Origin: Mesorhizobium australicum
Lineage (GTDB): Bacteria > Pseudomonadota > Alphaproteobacteria > Rhizobiales > Rhizobiaceae
Length of the DNA: 64,000 bases
Assembly: GCF_900177325.1 (NCBI RefSeq)
Contig: NZ_FXBL01000004.1
Coordinates: 1,860,001 to 1,924,000 of the forward strand
Reading direction: 5' to 3'
The stretch's first letter is position 1; the number at the start of each line of letters is the position of its first letter. Both the position numbers and the translations under genes were made by a program. This document shows, in pieces, positions 17,008 through 24,123 of the stretch. The notes below the pieces were generated by a model. The model was not told the DNA's origin and did not search any database. It saw nothing but the letters and a program-made list of their open reading frames with translations.

Positions 17008-17217
17008 TCATTCGTCTCCTGCGAGACCGTCATATGCCTCGAGCAGGGCATCGACGATCGCTTGACCAAGCGCCCGAGCAGTTTCGCCGATCTGAGCTTC
17101 GTCTCCGTTACGGGCGGCGGTGGCTAGGTCCGAACCCTGATCAGCTAGGATCGCATTGACCCGATCAATCGCCCATCGCGCGAAATCATCTCGGCCGTCG
17201 ACAATCCTGGGTTCCAT
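17008..17217 (-). CDS. Small hypothetical protein
   Basis: 69 residues, acidic and probably all-helical: MEPRIVDGRDDFARWAIDRVN, then ALGQAIVDALLEAYDGLAG. A GGGAG motif about 10 bases upstream of the ATG at 17217 supports translation. No family recognised. It lies next to a VapBC-type pair but in no obvious operon with it. Confidence 0.5.
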   Translation of the reverse strand: MEPRIVDGRDDFARWAIDRVNAILADQGSDLATAARNGDEAQIGETARALGQAIVDALLEAYDGLAGDE

Positions 17218-17423
17218 GAAAACATGCTCCCGCGTTTGCGATTCCTTTGATCGATCTCGGGCGCGCGGTAGGTATTGCGTCGCGCAAACATGCTCTCAGA
17301 CCCTGCTGAACAGGCCGTTGCGTTTCACCCGATCGAGAAGACCTTCAACGTGAGGCAGCCATCGAGTCGCGCCACGTATCCGCTTTTCCAGCCTTTCCAA
17401 CTGGCCCGACGTTCGAACCAGAT

Positions 17424-17846
17424 TCATGCGGTCCACGGATCGAATAGTTCGTTTGCCAAGCCTTCGAAGTCCTTCGTGTTCCGCGTTGCCAGGGTGAGAT
17501 TGTGTACGATCGCGGTGGCAGCGATCAATCCGTCCATCGACGACAGGCCGCGGCCGCTTCGCTTGGCGAGGCCCATCAGATCACCCCAGGCAAGCGCAAC
17601 ATGTTCATCGACTGGAAGAACGCGATGTTCGAAGCGTTGGGGCAAATCGTCTGCGTGCCATGCGGCCAGAGCCTCGCGTTTCCGACCAGGGTCCATGAGG
17701 GCGACGCCGCGGTGAATCTCGGCGATCGATACGACGCTTATGAACGAGCGATCCTCATCTAGTCTGTCCAGCCATTCCAGAACACTCGTATCCGGCGCCG
17801 GCCGCGTCACGTTGGACAGGACGTTGGTGTCGAGCAGGAGCCTCAC
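17424..17846 (-). CDS. VapC-type PIN-domain ribonuclease toxin
   Basis: 140 residues of the PIN fold. Catalytic acidic residues are visible as LLLDTNVLS (D6), SIAEIHRGV (E43), SSMDGLIAATA and the downstream RNTKDF. VapC toxins cleave tRNA or rRNA and are neutralised by a co-transcribed antitoxin. The gene starts 4 bases inside the upstream antitoxin gene, the usual coupling. Full length for the family (FitB/VapC-like). Confidence 0.92.
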   Translation of the reverse strand: MRLLLDTNVLSNVTRPAPDTSVLEWLDRLDEDRSFISVVSIAEIHRGVALMDPGRKREALAAWHADDLPQRFEHRVLPVDEHVALAWGDLMGLAKRSGRGLSSMDGLIAATAIVHNLTLATRNTKDFEGLANELFDPWTA

Positions 17847-18127
17847 CGGGGCAGATCGTGCGGTTCGTCTCGGAGCCGACCAAGATCCAACTCGGCGCCG
17901 CGCAGCGGCGATTCCAGCAGAAACTCCGCCAGAGTGCCTTTACGCGCCGTCTTACGCTGCCATTCCTCGGCCGATACGACGACGACGCTCGGCTTGCCGT
18001 TGCGCGTGATCGTCTGCGGCGCCGATTGCGCGCGTTCGATGACCTCCGAAAGGCGTGCCTTTGCGCGAGCGACGGTCCAACTCGGGTCGTCTCTGGATGC
18101 TGACAGCACGCTGGCCTCCAAGCCCAT
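17843..18127 (-). CDS. Phd/YefM-family antitoxin
   Basis: 94 residues from ATG 18127 (MGLEASVL). The Phd/YefM fold is recognised from WTVARAKARLSEVIERAQSAPQTITRNGKPSVVVVSAEEWQR. The C-terminal tail LAEFLLESPLRGAELDLGRL is the toxin-binding segment. It pairs with the overlapping vapC-like gene and should autorepress the operon. Confidence 0.88.
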   Translation of the reverse strand: MGLEASVLSASRDDPSWTVARAKARLSEVIERAQSAPQTITRNGKPSVVVVSAEEWQRKTARKGTLAEFLLESPLRGAELDLGRLRDEPHDLPR

Positions 18128-18179
18128 GTTGACTAACGTGCTATAGGGGCGAGCTGGCCGATTCAACAGGGCAAAGGGT

Positions 18180-18929
18180 GGGTGCTTTCAGGACTCTGGG
18201 CCTTGGAGAGGTAGACCCGGAATCGGTCGCGCCCGCGCTTATGTCCGCGCGTCATCTCTGCCGAGGCGTGACAGGCTGCTTCTGGACCCAGGCGGCAAAC
18301 GCCGTGCTTGACAAGGCGCGCAACCTCCTGGTCACTCAGCCATTCGCCTTGCTCCTGCGGTTAGGGGGGCGAAACAACTTCCCATGCATGATCTGGCTAA
18401 GTCTCAGCCTGATCTCAAGCGCGACGACAGGGCAGGCGGTATCAGAGGAACCACTGCCGACCCCACTTCCCGCTAGCTGGTTTTGCCGCGCAGCGACAAT
18501 GGCCTTTTCCGCAAACTCGAGCCCGCCATCGAAGGCCATCACCTTGCGAAGCCGCACCGGTGAGGGCTGGGAATAGCACGGAAGATGCGGATGGTGTCGC
18601 GACCGTGCGCGACGCTTCCTTTGGTGCACCCGGGCGCAGTCCGAATGTCGACTGGTTGACGTCATAGCTCCTGGATGCATCGACAAGCGCGAAACGAAGC
18701 GGCTTCCGATTGGCCTGATCTGGCAAAAGGCCGGCTGCGCCTCGATCGCCTATGACGCAACAGCGTCGTCCAAACTTTCATCCCCTGGCGGCCGGGCCGC
18801 CATTCCTCGCGAAGCAAGAAAGTTCCGTCTCAGCTGTCCAGCCCTTCGGGTGCGCCGTCGCTCGCCTTCCACCGGACGATGGCCATCGAAGCCGCATGGT
18901 GCGGCTCGAGAGCACCAAGGAGAAATGAC
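18180..18929. other. Long intergenic stretch with gene debris
   Basis: About 750 bases without an intact gene. Short fragments on the minus strand (for example DQANRKPLRFALVDASRSYDV at about 18655-18725) look protein-like, but I cannot assign them. The last about 150 bases before 18930 form the leader of the DUF736 gene and end in an AAGGAGAA ribosome-binding site (about 18917-18924). Confidence 0.35.
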
Positions 18930-19253
18930 ATGGCAACCATCGGCATCTTTCGGAAGTCGGGCGAAGAATTCACCGGTGAAATCGTCACCCTGACGGTCCA
19001 CGCCAAGAACGTCCGCATCACCCCTGAAACCCGCTCCACCGGCGACAACGCGCCGAGCCACCGGGTCTTCGTCGGGAAGGCGGAAATTGGCGCCGCCTGG
19101 GCAAAGCGCTCCAACGAGGGCCGCGACTATCTCGGCCTGAAACTCGACGATCCGAGCTTTACCGCTCCGCTCTTCGCCAATCTCCTCGATGACGAGAAGG
19201 GCGACGGCTACAGCCTCATCTGGTCCCGCCCCAGCCGCCGAAGCGGGGAGTAA
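18930..19253 (+). CDS. DUF736 family protein
   Basis: 107 residues. The DUF736 signature is clear: MATIGIFRKSGEEFTGEIVTL, NAPSHRVFVGKAEIGAAWAKRS, YLGLKLDDPSFTAPLFANL and YSLIWSRP. These proteins occur widely on rhizobial plasmids and ICEs near replication and transfer genes; function unknown. ATG 18930 is chosen for the AAGGAGAA upstream. A second member, only moderately similar, lies at 23773-24120. Confidence 0.9.
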   Translation: MATIGIFRKSGEEFTGEIVTLTVHAKNVRITPETRSTGDNAPSHRVFVGKAEIGAAWAKRSNEGRDYLGLKLDDPSFTAPLFANLLDDEKGDGYSLIWSRPSRRSGE

Positions 19254-19264
19254 CGACCCAACCC

Positions 19265-19293
19265 GCTCTCGCCCGACCCCGTCGGGCGAGAGC
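19265..19293. terminator. Bidirectional hairpin terminator
   Basis: GCTCTCGCCCGAC and GTCGGGCGAGAGC form a perfect 13-bp stem with a CCC loop. It lies between the convergent ends of the DUF736 gene (stop 19253) and the XRE gene (stop 19306). No T-tract follows, so termination may need Rho or rely on stem strength. Confidence 0.7.
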
Positions 19294-19305
19294 CATCGAC
19301 CGGAC

Positions 19306-19557
19306 CTAGGTTCGATCGGATCGCCGAGCCAGGCGCACGCCGACACCGCCACCGTTTTCCGCGATGAACTCTATCCCGGCGGTCTCCAGCGACCGAATTA
19401 GCGCTTGCAGTGTTGTGGCGCGGGGAACCGTCTGTCCGCTTTCGATTCGCGCCAAAGTTCGAATCGTAACACCTGACGCAGCTGCCAAGTCGTCGCGGGT
19501 CCAATTGATAAGCGCACGGGCCGCTCGCAGCTGTTCGGGCATAATGTCCCTTTTCAT
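19306..19557 (-). CDS. XRE-family HTH regulator (QseC-like position)
   Basis: 83 residues: MKRDIMPEQLRAARALINW, TRDDLAAASGVTIRTLARIESGQTVPRATTLQALIRSLE is the XRE helix-turn-helix, ending with IEFIAENGGGVGVRLA, a tail common in small phage-like repressors. The ATG at 19557 has the GTCAC dyad 20 bases upstream, suggesting autoregulation. In ICEMlSymR7A a small DNA-binding repressor (QseC) controls the antiactivator of the quorum-sensing excision circuit. Position near the fseA-like pair suggests a similar role, but sequence alone does not prove it. Confidence 0.8.
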   Translation of the reverse strand: MKRDIMPEQLRAARALINWTRDDLAAASGVTIRTLARIESGQTVPRATTLQALIRSLETAGIEFIAENGGGVGVRLARRSDRT

Positions 19558-19576
19558 GACATTTCTTCTTGATAAA

Positions 19577-19591
19577 GTCACAAAAAGTGAC
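19577..19591. promoter_or_regulatory. Operator-like dyad upstream of XRE gene
   Basis: GTCAC AAAAA GTGAC is a perfect 5-bp-arm inverted repeat located 20-34 bases upstream of the XRE start codon. Its position suggests an autoregulatory operator. Confidence 0.45.
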
Positions 19592-19742
19592 ATAAGATCG
19601 TCAATGCAAATTCGGCTGCACAAAATGGCTTCAACATCCTGTGCAGCCTGACCACGTCTAAGCTGTCTGGAGCTCGGATCATGGCTGATTCCGACATTAC
19701 CACGACTTTGCCTTTCGTCACGCGTGCGCGGACGCGAAGCCA

Positions 19743-20303
19743 ATGACGGCCGACTCTGCGGATTTGCACGCCCGAGCGGAGAGCGCAGATCCCTCGTTAC
19801 AGGCCGCGCTTGCCTGGACGGAAGCTCATTCCCAGACGATGCAGCATTGCATGAGGCAGCAGAGGCTCGAGGCCCGCCTGGGCCGATCGGGTCACCGCAG
19901 CGTGATTGCCCGCCGAGCCTATGACGAAGCGATAGCGGCCGAGCAGCTTGCAGCCGAAACAGAAGCGGCGCACTTGAACAATATTGCCCGAACACCTGCC
20001 AGCTCGCTTACCGGCATAGCCGCCAAGCTCGCCGTCATCGTGCGGGAGGCGGAAGACAATACGGACCTGTCGGAATTTCCCGTTGTGCATGTCCGGTCTG
20101 CACTGGACGACCTCCGGCGGTTGATGGATCAGGCGACATCGGATCAGTTGCCGGTTCTAGCCCCGGGTATGACGCCTGACGGTCGGCTTGTGCCGGCGTC
20201 GCCATCGCTCGCCGCATGGTGCGCGTTTCAAGCCTGGAGCCAAGCCGACGAGAAGCGCTATCGCATCTGGATGACGGCTTTCCGGGCTCTGATCGACCTT
20301 TAG
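19743..20303 (+). CDS. Hypothetical protein of mobile-element block
   Basis: 186 residues, largely helical and charged (LARAESADPSLQ-type N-terminus, then SLTGIAAKLAVIVREAEDNTDLSEFP and HVRSALDDLRRLMDQA). No signal peptide or membrane segment. I recall similar uncharacterised proteins on rhizobial mobile elements but cannot name a family. It is in the same direction as the fseA-like pair, whose upstream dyad begins 59 bases after its stop. Confidence 0.6.
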   Translation: MTADSADLHARAESADPSLQAALAWTEAHSQTMQHCMRQQRLEARLGRSGHRSVIARRAYDEAIAAEQLAAETEAAHLNNIARTPASSLTGIAAKLAVIVREAEDNTDLSEFPVVHVRSALDDLRRLMDQATSDQLPVLAPGMTPDGRLVPASPSLAAWCAFQAWSQADEKRYRIWMTAFRALIDL

Positions 20304-20361
20304 GTTCCACACCGTTGGCCAGCCGTCCAGGCTTTGCCGCGTCCACCTATTTGCAGTCAAT

Positions 20362-20383
20362 CGCGGTATTCCGGCATACCGCG
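20362..20383. promoter_or_regulatory. Dyad upstream of fseA-like gene, possible LuxR-family site
   Basis: CGCGGTAT (20362-20369) and ATACCGCG (20376-20383) are perfect 8-base inverted arms around TCCGGC. The element ends 34 bases before ATG 20418 and 49 before ATG 20433. The centre contains ATTCCGGCATA, identical to 11 bases within the dyad upstream of luxI (minus strand of 11864-11874). The centres of symmetry differ between the two sites. Confidence 0.5.
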
Positions 20384-20417
20384 CAGTCCGCTACCGACCT
20401 ATCACTTCTTCAGAGAT

Positions 20418-20636
20418 ATGGGATCGGAAGCGATGAAGCCGGATACGTCGAAATGGGACAACCCGTCGGCCTACGACTTCATCAAGGATTCTGCTGCCGA
20501 CAGCATCGCCTGGGAGTTTCTTCGGCGTAACAAGCGATATCAGAAGGATTACCGGGACATGCAGATGGCCGCCGCGAAGGATATGCCGTCAAATGCCCTG
20601 GATCGCTGGGGCCTCAGCTTTCGCGGCAAGACCTGA
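20418..20636 (+). CDS. DUF6499-type protein, 5' half of FseA-like activator
   Basis: 72 residues from ATG 20418 (or 67 from ATG 20433, MKPDTSKWDNPSAYDFIKD, the usual family N-terminus). It contains SAADSIAWEFLRRNKRYQKDYRDM, the DUF6499 domain, and terminates at TGA 20634-20636. In ICEMlSymR7A the homologous gene msi172 is joined to the overlapping DUF2285 gene msi171 by programmed +1 frameshifting to give FseA. Here TTT C at 20619-20622 (codons AGC TTT CGC) lies just before this stop, and slipping +1 leads straight into the DUF2285 frame. Confidence 0.8.
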   Translation: MGSEAMKPDTSKWDNPSAYDFIKDSAADSIAWEFLRRNKRYQKDYRDMQMAAAKDMPSNALDRWGLSFRGKT

Positions 20637-21192
20637 TCAAGCCGCCAGCCAACAGCCGATCTTCTGGACGCCTGAGACGGATCCCGGCGTCATTAACCTC
20701 GTGCAAACCCCTAAACCGCTGACCGCTGCTGCGGCGAGTGGCATCGACGTCCCTTTCGTAGCGCTACGACGAAATGGGATGGGCTTGCATACGCGCGTTC
20801 CGTTGCCGGGCGGCAGCCAGCTGATGCTTGTCCACGGCACCCACCCTGATCGCCCGCTGGCCGTCATTATCCCGCTCGACAGCGCGGCGCGTGATCGGCT
20901 CTCCGCCGTCGAGCGCTTCGTCCGGTCACAAAGCGGCCACAGCGTCCGGGACACGCGGCTCACCGCCGCGCAGCGCCGCCGCCTCGCGCAGATGCTGCGC
21001 GCGCTGGACGGGCGCAGGGAAGGGGCCTCCTACCTGCAACTGGCCATCGCGCTTTTCGGCCGGCGGCTCATCGACCCGGCCAATTGGCAGGAATCGTCAT
21101 TCCGTTACACGACGCTGCGCCTCGTCCGTGACGGTCTGATGATGGTCGACGGCGGCTATCGACAGCTGCTCCGGGCGCGTCGCTCCACTTGA
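20593..21192 (+). CDS. DUF2285 protein, 3' half of FseA-like activator
   Basis: The conserved part begins at about 20623 (AARPDQAASQQPIFW) and includes ETDPGVINL, FVALRRNGMGLHTRVPL, the LQLAIALFG and FRYTTLRLVRDGLMMVDGGYRQLLR helices of DUF2285. The first ten codons before 20623 lie antisense to no family and are probably not translated alone. In most alphaproteobacterial elements DUF6499 and DUF2285 are one protein; here they overlap by 44 bases in the +1 frame. Fusion at TTT-C gives about 252 residues from ATG 20433. Expected role: activator of the downstream RdfS-like excisionase gene. Confidence 0.8.
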   Translation: MPWIAGASAFAARPDQAASQQPIFWTPETDPGVINLVQTPKPLTAAAASGIDVPFVALRRNGMGLHTRVPLPGGSQLMLVHGTHPDRPLAVIIPLDSAARDRLSAVERFVRSQSGHSVRDTRLTAAQRRRLAQMLRALDGRREGASYLQLAIALFGRRLIDPANWQESSFRYTTLRLVRDGLMMVDGGYRQLLRARRST

Positions 21193-21196
21193 CCCG

Positions 21197-21237
21197 GATC
21201 AGGTGCAAAATCACCGGTCGCGATTTCGCACCTGATC
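21197..21237. promoter_or_regulatory. Large dyad between fseA-like and rdfS-like genes
   Basis: GATCAGGTGCAAAATC (21197-21212) and GATTTCGCACCTGATC (21222-21237) pair at 15 of 16 positions, separated by 9 bases. It starts 4 bases after the DUF2285 stop and ends 69 bases before the rdfS-like ATG. It could be a terminator for the upstream gene, an operator of the excisionase promoter, or both. There is no T-run, which favours a protein-binding role. Confidence 0.6.
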
Positions 21238-21306
21238 AGGGGGCCTTCGCTCCTCCATCGTCGCCGCGTGTCGCCGTTGACTGGCGATCACACACTGGAG
21301 AAGCCG

Positions 21307-21588
21307 ATGAAACCCGACGACGCCGTCCTGCCACCACGCTATCTGCGCACCCCCGAGGCGGCCCGTTTCCTTGGCCTGTCCGCTCGCACCCTGGAGAAGC
21401 ACCGAAGTTACGGAACCGGTCCCGCCTACCGCAAACTCGGCGGACGCGTCGTCTACGCGCTGGAGGATATCCAGGCGTGGGCGGCGCGGGGCACCAAGAC
21501 CTCGACCTCCGATCCGAACGGATCGGTCCTGCCGGCCAAACGCCATCCCCCCCGGCTCATCCCCTATGCCGGCCACGAAAAGCGCTGA
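21307..21588 (+). CDS. AlpA/HTH_17 family excisionase, RdfS-like
   Basis: 93 residues. The winged helix-turn-helix of the MerR/AlpA (HTH_17) type is clear: PPRYLRTPEAARFLGLSARTLEKHRSYGTGPAYRKLGGRVVYALEDIQAWAA. The C-terminal tail is basic and proline-rich. Recombination directionality factors of Mesorhizobium symbiosis ICEs (RdfS) are of this class and sit at the head of a transfer operon, as here: RepA, DUF2840, TraF, relaxase follow. Binding would convert the integrase reaction from integration to excision. ATG 21307 is the first codon matching family N-termini. Confidence 0.85.
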   Translation: MKPDDAVLPPRYLRTPEAARFLGLSARTLEKHRSYGTGPAYRKLGGRVVYALEDIQAWAARGTKTSTSDPNGSVLPAKRHPPRLIPYAGHEKR

Positions 21589-21591
21589 TAG

Positions 21592-22665
21592 GTGGCAGCG
21601 ATGCAACACGATCCCTTGTCCGAGCGTGTGCAGCTCGAGCCCTTTCAAGCGCTTCCCGGCGGTTTCGTGCCGCGCGATGCGCAGGACCTGATGGCCTATC
21701 CATTTTTCTCACTGTCGAAATCACACCGTACGTCGCCGATCGACTTCTCCGCCGGCACCATCTCGATCCGTGTCGAAGCCGTTCCCGATCATGGCATGGC
21801 GACGATCTGGGACGCCGACATCCTGATCTGGGCCGCCAGCCAGATCGTAGAGGCGCGCGACCAGGGCCTGCGCACCTCGCGCCTGATGGCAGCAACACCC
21901 TACGAGATCCTCACCTTCATCGGCCGCGGCACGTCGCTTCGCGACTATCTTCGCCTCAAGGCGGCTCTTGACCGATTACAGTCGACGACTGTCGCGACGA
22001 CGATCCGCCAGCCGGAAGGACGCCGCCATCGCTTCTCCTGGATCAACGAGTGGCAGGAGCGAACAGACCGGCTCAACAAGCCGGCGGGCATAGAACTGAT
22101 CCTGCCGGACTGGTTCTACCGCGCCGTCATGGACGACGCGCTCGTACTGACCATCGATCGAGCCTATTTCGGCCTGACCGGCGGCATCGACCGATGGCTC
22201 TACCGTCTGGTCCGCAAGCATGGCGGACGCCAGCGTGCCGGCTGGCGCTTCGACTTCCGCCATCTCCATCTCAAGTCCGGCAGTCTGTCGCCGTTCAGAC
22301 GCTTCGCGTTTGAGCTTCGGGACATCATCTGCCGCCAGCCGCTCCCCGGCTACACGCTGTTCACTGAAGTTGAAATCAGCGGCCGCGTTCTGCTCGCCTT
22401 CGAGCCAGTTGCACGGCCTGTGGACCGGCTCGTGCCATCGGGAACCCGCCCCATCGTGCCATCGGGAACGGCGGCCTCGTGCTATCGGGAACAGGCCAAG
22501 CCGCTAAGCCGTCGCGATCACACGAGAATCTCCGCGCCTAACTTGGAATCTAACACCGAGTCTAACCTCTTTTCGCGCGCTGGCGTCGGGCACAAGCAAA
22601 GCCAGTTCGATGTCCGCTTGCCTGCCTCGCCGAGGCAAGGACCGCGCAAGGCGGACCAGTCATGA
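21592..22665 (+). CDS. RepA-like replication initiator (RPA family)
   Basis: 357 residues from GTG 21592 or 354 from ATG 21601. The replication-initiator-A family is recognised from LMAYPFFSLSKSHRTSPIDF, ISIRVEAVPDHGMATIWDADILIWAASQIVEA, TPYEILTFIGRGTSLRDYLRLKAALDRLQSTTV and LTGGIDRWLYRLVRKHGG. Such proteins drive theta replication of plasmids and assist some ICEs after excision. The C-terminal 100 residues are low-complexity (VPSGTRPIVPSGT repeats) and variable. It follows the rdfS-like gene with no gap and overlaps the next gene by 4 bases. No obvious iteron array is seen nearby. Confidence 0.87.
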   Translation: MAAMQHDPLSERVQLEPFQALPGGFVPRDAQDLMAYPFFSLSKSHRTSPIDFSAGTISIRVEAVPDHGMATIWDADILIWAASQIVEARDQGLRTSRLMAATPYEILTFIGRGTSLRDYLRLKAALDRLQSTTVATTIRQPEGRRHRFSWINEWQERTDRLNKPAGIELILPDWFYRAVMDDALVLTIDRAYFGLTGGIDRWLYRLVRKHGGRQRAGWRFDFRHLHLKSGSLSPFRRFAFELRDIICRQPLPGYTLFTEVEISGRVLLAFEPVARPVDRLVPSGTRPIVPSGTAASCYREQAKPLSRRDHTRISAPNLESNTESNLFSRAGVGHKQSQFDVRLPASPRQGPRKADQS

Positions 22666-23162
22666 GGGTTTTCGGTAAGGCAACAGGCCGGGTCGCCGAT
22701 GGCGACCTCACCACCGTTGAGCTGACCTGGGTGGAGAAGCGGGTCGAACATCGCATCCGCTTCGGTCGACCTTTGCGCATCCACACCATCGACCGGCGAC
22801 GGCGTGTCGTCAGCTTCGCGCCGGATCGCGTCTTTGCCTTTGTCCGCTGGTCAGCGAACGACTTCGGAACGATCGTCTCTCGTATCGACATCGTGCGAAC
22901 TGTCACCGTTGGCGAAGCCTATCAGACGCTGCCCTTCGTGCGGCCGGGCGGCGAGGTTCTGCTCAAGGTCCATGGTTGGCCGAAGGTCGAGCGTGTTCTC
23001 CAGCTCATCGACGCCATCGAACGTATCGGCATCGATCCGGAAGCGGTGTCGCCCGATCACTGGCATCACGTCCACAACCGATTGACCGCCGGACAGGAAC
23101 CGCGCGGCTACACGCTCGATCATCACCGCGCCTTCCTCGCGCGCCGGAGGGCCGAACCATGA
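22662..23162 (+). CDS. DUF2840 domain protein
   Basis: 166 residues: LTTVELTWVEKRVEHRIRFG, FVRWSANDFGTIVSRIDIVR, YQTLPFVRPGGEVLLKVHGWPKVERVL and DPEAVSPDHWHHVHNRLTAG. This is DUF2840, found almost only between repA and traF in alphaproteobacterial mobile elements. Function unknown. ATGA overlaps couple it to RepA upstream and TraF downstream. Confidence 0.85.
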   Translation: MRVFGKATGRVADGDLTTVELTWVEKRVEHRIRFGRPLRIHTIDRRRRVVSFAPDRVFAFVRWSANDFGTIVSRIDIVRTVTVGEAYQTLPFVRPGGEVLLKVHGWPKVERVLQLIDAIERIGIDPEAVSPDHWHHVHNRLTAGQEPRGYTLDHHRAFLARRRAEP

Positions 23163-23704
23163 GCCGCGCCAAACTGTTCCTCGCGACAGCACTCGCGGCT
23201 CTAGGCGTCGGCGTTCCAGGCCTCAGGCCAATGCCGACCAAGTGGATCTGGAATGCGTCGGCAAGCGCGCCGGTCGGCCTCTACACGATCGATCTCGACG
23301 GACCGTTCGAAATCACCGATCTTGTCGCCATCAACCCTTCCGAACCGCTTGCGAGCCTCTTCGCCGAGCGTGGCTATCTGCCGAGGGGCACGCTGCTGAT
23401 AAAGCGCATCCTAGCCGTTTCAGGCCAGATCGTCTGCCGCGCGAACCTCACCATCACGGTGGATGGCATCGAGGTTGGTGCTGCGCTCGAACGCGACCGG
23501 GCCGGCCGCGATCTTCCCGCCTGGCAGGGCTGCCGCCGCGTCCAACGCGGGGAAGTCTTCGTCATGAACTGGCAGGTCCCAGACAGCCTCGACGGCCGCT
23601 ACTTCGGCTTGACTTTGACCGACCAGATCATCGGCCGCGCCCTTCCGCTGTGGACCGACGAGGACGCAACCGGCCGCTTCCGATGGTGGGCGCCAACACG
23701 CTGA
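23159..23704 (+). CDS. TraF-like conjugal-transfer signal peptidase (S26)
   Basis: 181 residues with an N-terminal membrane anchor (LFLATALAALGVGVPGL). The S26C catalytic serine is S36 in SASAPVGLY, and the general-base lysine is K82 in GTLLIKRILAVSGQ. TraF peptidases process and cyclise the conjugative pilin. In Mesorhizobium ICEs traF lies in the rdfS-led operon, as here. No pilin or type IV secretion genes are in the window, so they would have to be elsewhere. Confidence 0.9.
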   Translation: MSRAKLFLATALAALGVGVPGLRPMPTKWIWNASASAPVGLYTIDLDGPFEITDLVAINPSEPLASLFAERGYLPRGTLLIKRILAVSGQIVCRANLTITVDGIEVGAALERDRAGRDLPAWQGCRRVQRGEVFVMNWQVPDSLDGRYFGLTLTDQIIGRALPLWTDEDATGRFRWWAPTR

Positions 23705-23729
23705 CCGCTCTCCCGTCGGCGGGAGCGGT
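23704..23729. terminator. Hairpin between traF-like and DUF736 genes
   Basis: ACCGC-CT-TCCCG and CGGGA-GCGGT form a GC-rich stem around TCGG, with a two-base bulge, directly after the traF-like stop. It could attenuate transcription or stabilise the upstream mRNA end. Confidence 0.45.
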
Positions 23730-23772
23730 GCCCGTCAACGGTTTTGCCAACATCGCCGCTGAGGAGAAAGTC

Positions 23773-24120
23773 ATGCCGCAGATTGGACAATTCACCCGTG
23801 AACAAACCGGCTTCGTCGGGCGCATCCAAACTCTGACGCTGTTCCGTGCCATCGCGGTCATTCCGGCCGATCCGTCCGAAGCAGAGAATGCGCCGGACTA
23901 TCGTGTTCATGCGCGCGACGACGGCAGCGACGAAATCGGTCCGGCGATCGGCGCGGGTTGGAAACGTACCGGCGAACGCGCCGGGGAATATGTCGCGTTG
24001 CTAGTCGACGATCCGGCTTTATCGCAGCCGATCCGCGCATACCTGTTTCGCGACGACGAGGCCGGCCATGGCTGGTCGTTGCACTGGTCTCGCCCCCGCG
24101 ATCGCGCCGAGAAGGATTGA
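23773..24120 (+). CDS. DUF736 family protein, second copy
   Basis: 115 residues: MPQIGQFTREQTGFVGRIQTL, NAPDYRVHARDDGSDEIGPAIGAGWKR, YVALLVDDPALSQPIRAYLF and WSLHWSRPRDR. It belongs to the same family as 18930-19253 but is clearly divergent from it. GAGGAG just upstream supports ATG 23773. It sits inside the transfer operon, with only 3 bases to the next gene. Confidence 0.88.
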   Translation: MPQIGQFTREQTGFVGRIQTLTLFRAIAVIPADPSEAENAPDYRVHARDDGSDEIGPAIGAGWKRTGERAGEYVALLVDDPALSQPIRAYLFRDDEAGHGWSLHWSRPRDRAEKD

Positions 24121-24123
24121 GCG

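Noticed and set aside
20593..21192. Treating the DUF6499/DUF2285 split as a simple pseudogene
   Set aside because: Both halves are otherwise intact and the frames meet at a TTT-C site in a position matching a known programmed frameshift system, so regulated fusion is the better explanation.
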